Shown here in pieces: positions 56,204 to 64,000 of a stretch of 64,000 bases of DNA; positions within the stretch are counted from its first letter, which is position 1; every line of letters starts with the position of its first letter. Under the pieces are notes generated by a model that saw only the letters and a program-made list of their open reading frames with translations, had not been told where the DNA came from and did not search any database. The DNA lies in the NCBI RefSeq assembly GCF_016801865.2, contig NC_068938.1, positions 114,044,615 to 114,108,614 on the forward strand, read 5' to 3'. The translations under genes were made by a program, and so were the position numbers. The DNA comes from Culex pipiens pallens (Eukaryota > Arthropoda > Insecta > Diptera > Culicidae).

Positions 56204-56939
56204 TGATTTGTGCTGAGATGCGATGGCGCTATTTGGCCGTTTATTGTACTGCTCCGAACGAACCCGGCCAAGGTCCAAAGTGGAATTTTTAGCACCTCGC
56301 ACCTTTTTGGTGCGCAACGCATACATACACTCATACATGCATAAGTGGTTTTTGGGTGATGGTCCTTGTGGTGTGGCGTCCTTCAACGTGTTCCGTCCAT
56401 CCGTCCGGCAGGGCTTGGACCTGTATCTCGGAGAACCTGTGCTAGTCACGGTTAGACTGGTTCAGGTCGATTTTTGAATAACTTCTGAGTATTTTTTTCA
56501 ATCTTCAGAAATCGATGTTTTTATAGGTTATTGATTACTTCCGAATAAGTAAATTAGTACAAGGGCATACTTCGATCCATAAATCGCTCTGACATACGCT
56601 ATATCAATCTTCATGACACTATTTGGAGGGTCAAATTTGGATACAATCACTAGATATCATATACAATAGTCCTAAAATAATCTAAGGTATGTATCATGTG
56701 AGCATTCTTTTTATTTGATTTATGGTTACACATAACATCAGTTCTTTCAAAACTTATTTCAAATAAAATTCATTTCTGAACTTGACAGTAACTTGCAATC
56801 GTCATACTTGTCGTTAGCGCCACATAAAACTTTTGTATATTACTGTAATTACCTTAAAATTGCTTTCAAAAATTCAAGTCGTTGGTTGTGAGCCTTAAAG
56901 AATTTGTCAAAGCAGCACTGCCCATAAATGCATTTTTTT

Positions 56940-58560
56940 CGTGTTCAACTTTTGTTCTATAAAAAACTCTACCTCTCTTGTTTTATTGTGTTTTATTTTT
57001 GTTTCATTTTTGAGTATTCTGATTTCTATTTATCTTGTTTAGTTTATGTTAGTTTTTGATAGTATTTTACCTATGGGTCATTCCACCTGAAGTGTGCAAG
57101 AAAAAATGCAAATTTGAAAATTACCATCTCCGATTCTGCTCAAATTTGGCAGAGCTGTTGAGACTATCAAAACATGCAAAAATCCCGAATTTCATCCAAA
57201 TCGGACCACCCCCTCCATTTTTGTACCCTCACAAAAAATCGACTTTTTGGCGATTTTTGAGCAAAACCCCTATCTTCAAACGACGATAACTCAGGAACCG
57301 CAAATCATAGAGGGTCGATCTTAGACTCAATTTTGAAGGAAATTGGACGTAGAATCCATTTCCGTGGTCAAAATTTAGATTAAAATATGTTTTCTACCTG
57401 TATTGCGCAATTGAAAACTTTAAATGGCCGTATCTCAAAACAGCCCTATTTATTTTTTAAATTTGACCTCACCATCGTGTTCCCCGGCCAATTTTACATA
57501 AGAATCACTTATCGACAGAAAGGAATATGTTTCGTTCCAGAGATATCGAATTTTAAAGTTTTGAGTATTTGTGATTACCTAAATTAGCTACACTCGCCGC
57601 ATATGCTAGAAGCACTCGGGCGCGTTGATCAATATTTACTACCTGGTGTTCTGTATGATGAATTATTTTTATTTTTTTATACGATTTTGAGATAATTAAT
57701 CCCTTGAACAATTTTTTTTTTGTTTAAGAATTATTTATTGGGTAATTTTAAATGCATGCAAAATAAATAGGGCTGTTTTGAGATACGGCCATTTAAAGTT
57801 TTCAATTGCGCAATACAGGTAGAAAACATATTTTAATCTAAATTTTGACCACGGAAATGGATTCTACGTCCAATTTCCTTCAAAATTGTGTCTAAGACCC
57901 ACCCTCTAAGATTTGCGGTTCCTGAGTTATCGTCGTTTGAAGATAGGGGTTTTGCTCAAAAATCGCCAAAAAGTCGATTTTTTGGGAGGGTACAAAAATG
58001 GAGGGGGTGGTCCAATTTGGATGAAATTCGGGATTTTTGCATGTTTTGATAGTCTCAACAGCTCTGCCAAATTTGAGCAGAATCGGAGATGGTAATTTTC
58101 AAGTGCTGTTCCGCTTCGGGTGGAATGACCCCTATTCTATCATTAGCTTTTGCGTTTTTAGTTTTTTTTTTTCAATATTTTTAAGTCACTTTTACAATGT
58201 TTTGCTTGTTTTTCACATTTTCTGATATAGAATGATACAATTATCGTTTAAGTTGTAATAAAATTCGTAAAGACGTAGTCTGAGACAAAACAAATTACTG
58301 CATACTTACTTTTACTTAAAATATAGGAAATGTTTGTCAAAACACAGTCAAAGTTGACTCCTGAAAATTTACATTTTTAAAAACAAAACATTGGCAATGT
58401 CACATAAAACAAGTTAAACTTCCAACCCTAAAATTATCTAAAATTTGAAGAGCTCTTTTTTCCAATGCTTTCTAAAGTTCAATAATTGGTTGAAAAATTG
58501 ATTTTTTGCGAATTTTCAGATCGAGGCCCGTCGAGAGGCGGAGTTGGGTTGTTGAGGGTT
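56940..58560. repeat. Interspersed repeat R2, copy 2, split by a foldback
   Basis: 56940-57070 and 58136-58560 together match 41740-42200 in order. The insertion at 57075-58131 separates them. Confidence 0.5.
57075..58131. mobile_element. 1057-bp foldback element with CTAT target duplication
   Basis: Arms of about 370 bp are inverted repeats: tips GGGTCATTCCACC and GGTGGAATGACCC, inner match 'aatagggctgttttgagata'. A unique centre lies at about 57455-57765. CTAT flanks both sides (57071-57074 and 58132-58135). No transposase frame is present. The arms are highly similar, so the element is fairly young. Confidence 0.87.
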
Positions 58561-61190
58561 AAATCTCAGGGTGGAGGAGGGTGGAACGCCTTTTTTCAAA
58601 AAGTGTCCTTGTTGTTTTAGAACGGCATTTCAAGATTATTCCGCAAAAAAATTGCAATTCGGTTTTTGCAAGTGAACATTTCACAAGGAATAATCGTAAA
58701 TAAATTATGGATTTCTATAATAAAAAAATGAGTTTAAAGGATTCATCAAGCTTCAGTAAATTTGAAGAGATACTCGACCAAATATCATGAAGAGTTTTCT
58801 TAACGTCAAATTGTAATTTCATAGTATGAATTGAGTATTTTTTACAACTTGAACCCAAAAATTTTATACAACTCTTGCAATCTATTTCAAGATAACTTGT
58901 TATAGTAACTCCTAAAGCTAGCCTGAATCCCGTCCCAAAATGTGGCTCAGCCTACAGCTCGCGCATCCGCCCGCTGTGAGTTGCGCCACTTGTTGTCCAG
59001 CGCTGTGTGGTTTTGAGCATTGGTGCCTCTCAGCATAAATCATAAGATAACTGTTCTTCTGCTGAGAGTTTTGTGGCTTTTTCGAGGGTCGCACCGGCAC
59101 AGCACTTCAACCAGCTATCCAGCAGAGAAGTTGGGTCACCGTAGCAAAAGTAGTTGACCTTAGGACGCCACAGAGCAGTCCGAAATTCTCTCAAAAGCGC
59201 TCAGATTGAGTGCCCCCACAAAGGTGGGCAAATTCGCACACCTGTCGATGGCTCAACCTGATTGATCTGATCCAACCCTCAGCTCGACATAACCTTAATA
59301 GTACATTAAGCAAACTAATTACTTGAAGATGGGCCGCGATCTTCAGATTGGTTTGAAGGACATTTATCGTGTTTCATTGACTCTCGGTTGAAGCCGTTGG
59401 CATAGATGGCACCACGTGCTGGAAAACAACCTTCGAAGGGACCCCGCACCGTGACCGAAAGTGGTGATCGTTTGTACTTTCTATCGCAGAGAGGGGGGCT
59501 TAATTAAAATTAATCGGAAGCAACATGACCGCGCACGCCACCAGAAAACTTACGAGACGACGGCTTTACAATGCCTTCCCAGCCAATAGAAGCGTGCGCC
59601 TGCAACCGACGACGATCAGCAGTTTGAAAATCGAAAGAAAAGTGAACGTGCACACGTTTGCGATCCACCAATAGGGTGACCATCCGAGAGTGAATCGAGA
59701 CAATTGAAAACCTCCACACTTTGCAACTAAAAATCTCATCCAATCCCGTCACCCTAATGGCCACCGAGGGGAGCCAGCTGACCAGCCCAGAGGTGGCCAG
59801 AGCGCGTGCATTCCGCAGAAATGTTGAAACAATCACTCCAAACTTTCCCCCCTCCCCCGCGTGGGGCCCGTTTGGCTCAGCTGTGGTGCTGTGGTGGACG
59901 ACGACCAAGTTGAACACCACGCTTCAACGGACAATTATCAAAACCGGCCCAGCGACGGCGAAATCGAGCCCCTTTTCGGGGACTGCCGCCGTGTCGAGCC
60001 AGATCGAAGCTAACTTCTAATGCTGTTGCAGCGGTCGAGAAATGGCGCACTTTTTACACACCCCAGCTGGTGTGGGGGCTGCCCGCCGTTCGGCTCACGC
60101 TTTGAAGGTGTTCAGTTTTGAACATGTTCAGCATAATTACATCGTCAAGTTGAGATTTGATACTGATGAATGTGGAAATTTGGATATTTATGCATTGATT
60201 CATATTTCGATGCCTCTGGGCTCTTTTATGCTAACCAGATAGGAAAACCAGCAAGCAATAGAGCACAGAGGCATTGATTTGTTGGTGCAGTTCCCATTTT
60301 GCCGTTTCAAACTTTTTTTTTAAGTTTGATCAGGACCTTATCTAGACATCTAGACCAATTAAATAATAAAAAAATTTTAACTGAATGACTAAACAATTAT
60401 TTACTCTTTTTTTAAAAGGCTCATATCTGAACATTTCAGAAACATTAGAATATTTTTAGCGATTTCTAGATAACCCAGAGCAAAACTGTTGGAAACCGTT
60501 ATTTATTAAATTTTAATCAGATCAATTTTTCATTTTATTTGCATAAAATTTGCATTTTTTTACCTGTCATGGCTAGAAGAACCCCAATGTTTTTGAATTA
60601 TTATTTTTAAAAAGTACTCTCCAAGCAAGTTTTGACTTTGCATCAGTATGATATCGATTTATTCAGCTACTGAAAAATCTTAAAAAATAACTAAATTCGA
60701 TGTGTACAAATGATTGAAAATTGAATCTGTTTTATTTGCGTTATTTAGCACTACCGGACACATTTCGGCAATCCTGTATGTGATGTGGTAAATTTCACCA
60801 CCGAGTATTTTTAAATATTTATTATTTTTAACAGAAGCAGGATCTGAATGCAACATTTTGAAATTAAAAGGGAAACTAAAATTAGCTTGACTTTTAACAC
60901 TTGACAAAAAAGTTTATGATTAAGAGTGTAATATTTGCAACACTCTGAAAAGGTTTTTCAACGATCATTTAGAAGAATTTTGTTAAAAGACAGTCAAGAT
61001 GCGATAATTTACGGTTAACGAATCGCGCAAATAATAAAATCTTTGTTTTATTTAAAGCCTTTGCCCATAAATTGCCCAAAACTACTCCTTTTGGAGCCTA
61101 ACATTTTCAAAGGGCACCAAACATAGAAGCTTGCTTAAGCTTTCAACTCTTGCAAAAAGTACAATGTTTGGTAATAAATTGATAGAGCTA

Positions 61191-61408
61191 CACAGAAAAA
61201 AATAATGTAAATTTGGAAGCTGTAATTTTGGAAGGTTGAATATTACTTCTTTTATGATGTAATTTTACCTCAATTTAGACTGAAAAAGTGACATTACAAC
61301 AGAAAATTGGTAAAATTACACATTTCCAGAGGTAAAATTACACCTTTTTTCTGACATAAAAGATGTACCCCTTCTCAGATGTAATATTACCATGATTTTT
61401 TTTCTGTG
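61191..61408. mobile_element. CACAG-family MITE, 218 bp, TA target duplication
   Basis: It runs from 'cacagaaaaaaataatgtaa' to 'ttttttttctgtg', flanked by TA. It is a close relative of 54190-54407 in the same orientation. Confidence 0.87.
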
Positions 61409-62026
61409 TATGTGGGGTACAAATAAAGGGGTCAAGTCTCCCCACTCTCCCATATTCCAAGATAACGGTCAATTTGTCATGTAACCAATTGTCATCAAAA
61501 GACAATGTTCAAATCCATGGTGATTGTTCCATAAGCTTATCAACTACAAAACCCTTACGCATTTGATGTTTAATTAATCGTTCTACTATTTTTACAATCG
61601 ATTGTTAAAAAGTGCTTTTAGGGAGACTGGATCCCTGCTTTTTAAAGTCACTGAAATGAGCCTAAAGTTTAAATGATTGATTAAGTTTTTCGTAAATGGA
61701 TTCCTTCAGCATTGTTGAAAATTACTTACTCTGCATATGTTCGCATAAATGTCCCTTATGCAAAACCAGCAAGCTGCGAAAAACGCAAGGTTTGTACCAC
61801 ACATAAAGCTACGTGTTAAGTTGTCGCAAAAAACTGGATTTGCTCCTGATTTCTAGGGCAAAGTACTGTATGTTGTAGGCTTTTCTGAAAGAGCACACGA
61901 TTTTGAACCAAACTGCATCAATAACTCAAAACCGATTAAAATGCATATGGGACATTTAAGCGATCAGGGCAGAACTGTAGTTTGAACCATTTTTGAAATG
62001 TTTTAAAAACAAAAATTACCTGCTGT

Positions 62027-62082
62027 CACAGAAAAAAATCTGTCATCATTTCCTGATGAATATAACCATCATTTTTTCTGTG
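62027..62082. mobile_element. 56-bp remnant of the CACAG MITE family
   Basis: Only the two ends remain ('cacagaaaaaaatctgtcat' and 'ccatcattttttctgtg') with 'ttcctgatgaatata' between. It is an internal-deletion derivative related to 46287-46509. Confidence 0.65.
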
Positions 62083-62513
62083 CTTGTCAACATGCTCAAT
62101 TTTGGTCCAACTAAGAACAAACTTGTTGTTTTCAACACAAATGTCTAGGTTTTATGTTAAATTGCTGTACTTTACAGAAATTTAATAGTTTGGATGAATA
62201 TGAAACATGTTGCTTAAAATTTCTTCAAAATGTTGAAGGGGATCAAACCTCTAATATTTTGAAAATACCGGTTTAAGATATATTTTTTAAATGCTTGGCA
62301 TACATGTTTAAAAAAACTCAACTAATCAAATACTCTTATCAGTTTAACATAGTTGCTTGTTTAAGCTTTCAACTCATGCAAAAAAGTTCATAGTTTAGTT
62401 TAAATTGCAGAGGTGGTAAATGGCAAAAAAAACCTATCGCGAAGCCCTCGTATGATTTATAACCTTACAGTTACAGAATTCACTATTATTTTGTATCAAT
62501 TTTAGATTTTGTA

Positions 62514-62732
62514 CACAGAAAAAAAATCAAAGTAAAATTTCATCTAAAAAGGGGTACATCTTTTATGTCAGAAAAAAATGTGTAACTTTACCTCTGAAAA
62601 TGTGTAATTTTACCACTATTCTGGTGTAATGTCGCTTTTTCAGTCTAAATTGATGTAAAATTACATCGTAAGAGAGGTCATATTCAACCTTATAAAATTA
62701 CACCCTTCAAATTCACGCAATTTTTTGCTGTG
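62514..62732. mobile_element. CACAG-family MITE, inverted copy
   Basis: It is flanked by TA (62512-62513 and 62733-62734). Internal sequence is the reverse complement of the 61191 copy ('cagtctaaattgatgtaaaa' and 'aaggggtacatcttttatgt'). Confidence 0.85.
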
Positions 62733-62921
62733 TACAGACGAACAATTTTGTAGAACATAGTTTTGTTCCAGCGTAAACAATGTCAAAAATTGCACCATCG
62801 GCGTCCCTCACTCGCGATGGCAAGGGGATTTTTGTTTATGCTCTTCAAGAGCAGCTCTTGTGTCAACAGCGTTCAGCTTAGAACAAAACAATGCTCTACA
62901 AAGTTGTTCATTATTAAAATA

Positions 62922-63758
62922 CACAGAAAAAAATATGTGAATTTACACAGCACGTAATTACTGTTTCTTTTGTAAACTCACTTAATGTAATGTTGAAATA
63001 TGATGTAAAGAGTAAAAAGTCATGGAAACTTCTCCAATGTAAATCTAAATCTAATGTAAATCATGAATCTAATGGTAACGTTGAGCATGGAAACTCAAAT
63101 CTGATGAATTTCTACCCGTGTTCGGCTTCCTGTAAATTCCTATTTAATGTAAATCATATATCCAATGTATTTCTGCCAAACGTTGACTTCAAAACTACCC
63201 GAACTAAAAATAGTAATATTTGGTTCTCTTTCTATCGCTCTCATACTTCGCTGGCCCACTGCCTGTGCCTCGACCTGAGCAAGTTGATGCTTTAGCCGCT
63301 CGTTTATAAAATGCGAAGATGGCTCAGTCGGCAGCGGGTAGCAGTAGTAACACCGAACATTCTACCCGTCGTCCGTTCGATTCCAGTCCAGCGTTATTCC
63401 CCTTGGCCGTCGACGAGAAAGCATCCCCTACCTGAGAAACAACTTTTTAAAATCATAATTTCCTTTTGCTGCTCGCTTCAATCATTTTTAAATAGAACAT
63501 AGGCCACACCCTTTTCCTACTGCAATCCAAGTCGAGCTTCTCATTCCCATTGGCCAATCACAATTATTTGATTTGAACTAATGTAAATTCAATATTAATG
63601 TAAATTCCAAAACTAATGTAAATTTTCAAAACTAATGTAAATTTCCAATGAATATAATGTAAATTTCCAATGAACCTAATGTAAATATACATCATTTATC
63701 ATGATACCTTTTGGTACATGATAAATAATGTAAATTTACAGAAATATTTTTTTCTGTG
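62922..63758. mobile_element. Large CACAG-type element with AATGTAAAT subterminal repeats
   Basis: The ends 'cacagaaaaaaatatgtgaa' and 'atatttttttctgtg' are flanked by TA. Both flanks carry many copies of AATGTAAAT (about 63038-63170 and 63575-63735). The 837-bp interior includes GC-rich sequence and a tRNA-like A/B box pair at 63320-63385. Subterminal motif arrays are typical transposase-binding regions in cut-and-paste elements. No transposase is encoded. Confidence 0.72.
63320..63385 (+). repeat. tRNA-like A and B boxes inside a MITE
   Basis: TGGCTCAGTCGG (63320-63331, A-box-like) and GTTCGATTCCA (63375-63385, B-box-like) lie at tRNA-like spacing. The acceptor stem cannot be closed, so this is a SINE relic and not a tRNA gene. 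Confidence 0.5.
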
Positions 63759-64000
63759 TACGTGATGATAGTAAATTTCTTAACTTAAATTAAATATGGT
63801 TTTCGAAAGCCCATCGGTAAATACCTTCCCTGCTGGAGTGATTTAACGACCTAACCTAGTTCATCGAATAAACCGGATTTCAATAGCCAAATTTTGTTGA
63901 TTTCAAGGGTTTAGAAAACTGTGCAAAACCGCACCTTATTGAAAAATATTTGGAGAAATATCTAACCAGCCTAGACGGAATAATCGTACTATCATGATAC

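Larger units (their letters stand above)
51980..64000 (+). other. First intron of osp (at least 12 kb, open at window end)
   Basis: It starts with GTGAGT and has no acceptor with a matching PH-domain exon in the window. It holds the MITEs and SINE listed separately, and unique GC-richer islands at 55230-56470 and 58920-60110 that may be regulatory or alternative-promoter DNA. In Drosophila the very long osp introns host the Adh genes. No Adh-like coding sequence is visible here. Remaining stretches (52650-53460, 58560-58910, 60240-61190 and 61409-62510) are AT-rich without recognised content. Confidence 0.7.

Noticed and set aside
59510..60020. Opposing ORFs in the osp intron (136 and 99 codons)
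   Set aside because: GC-rich unique DNA gives open frames on both strands. No PH-domain or other recognisable motif and no matching splice phases were seen.

Overview
The window looks like AT-rich nuclear DNA of a culicine mosquito, most likely a Culex. The inference rests on three things. It holds two insect-type split genes with very long introns. It has a dense mixture of short non-autonomous DNA transposons, foldback elements and tRNA-derived SINEs. The SINEs share the central domain 'tcggatggggaagtaaa'. No bacterial operon, CRISPR array, rRNA gene or intact transposase or reverse-transcriptase ORF was seen.

Host genes. (1) A complete ABCG half-transporter of the ABCG1/ABCG4 type on the + strand: coding exon 1 at 17400-17595, an 11.6 kb intron full of transposons, then six clustered exons at 29237-31674. 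It is 701 codons long, all splice phases agree, and a poly(A) signal follows at 31784. (2) The first coding exon (51860-51979) of an outspread/MPRIP-type actin-regulatory protein on the + strand. It has a GC-rich promoter/5' leader at about 49.8-51.9 kb, and its first intron runs off the window. (3) A probable last coding exon of an unidentified minus-strand gene at 11534-11629, followed by an AT-rich 3' UTR with AATAAA signals. Several weaker candidate exons are given with low confidence.

Region by region. 1-6.2 kb: MITEs, a SINE with two inverted tRNA-like units and a 22-bp target duplication, and a 1000-bp retroposon with a 20-bp target duplication, tandem 150-bp monomers at one end and a (CATGCT)n tail at the other. 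6.6-10.9 kb: a repeat complex with a TATA+Inr promoter-like module present three times (the TATA box is recognisable in two of them), a 141-bp tandem repeat that encodes a 47-residue repeat, and duplicated fragments encoding a charged helix. 11.3-17.4 kb: the minus-strand 3' exon, unique GC-rich DNA and the ABCG 5' region. 17.6-29.2 kb: ABCG intron 1, with two hAT-like MITEs, nested elements, SINEs and a 1.35 kb foldback. 31.8-49.8 kb: intergenic DNA with a Tc1/mariner-like MITE, a second inverted twin-tRNA SINE, a 4.1 kb foldback, a 164-bp tandem repeat and a hAT-like insertion. 52-64 kb: the outspread intron, with a family of TA-flanked MITEs, a 1.06 kb foldback and GC-rich unique islands.

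The two recognised genes have no obvious joint pathway. The part most worth pursuing is the 6.6-10.9 kb complex: a promoter, a first ATG and a frame-preserving tandem repeat together look like a decayed repeat-protein gene or a transcribed satellite.
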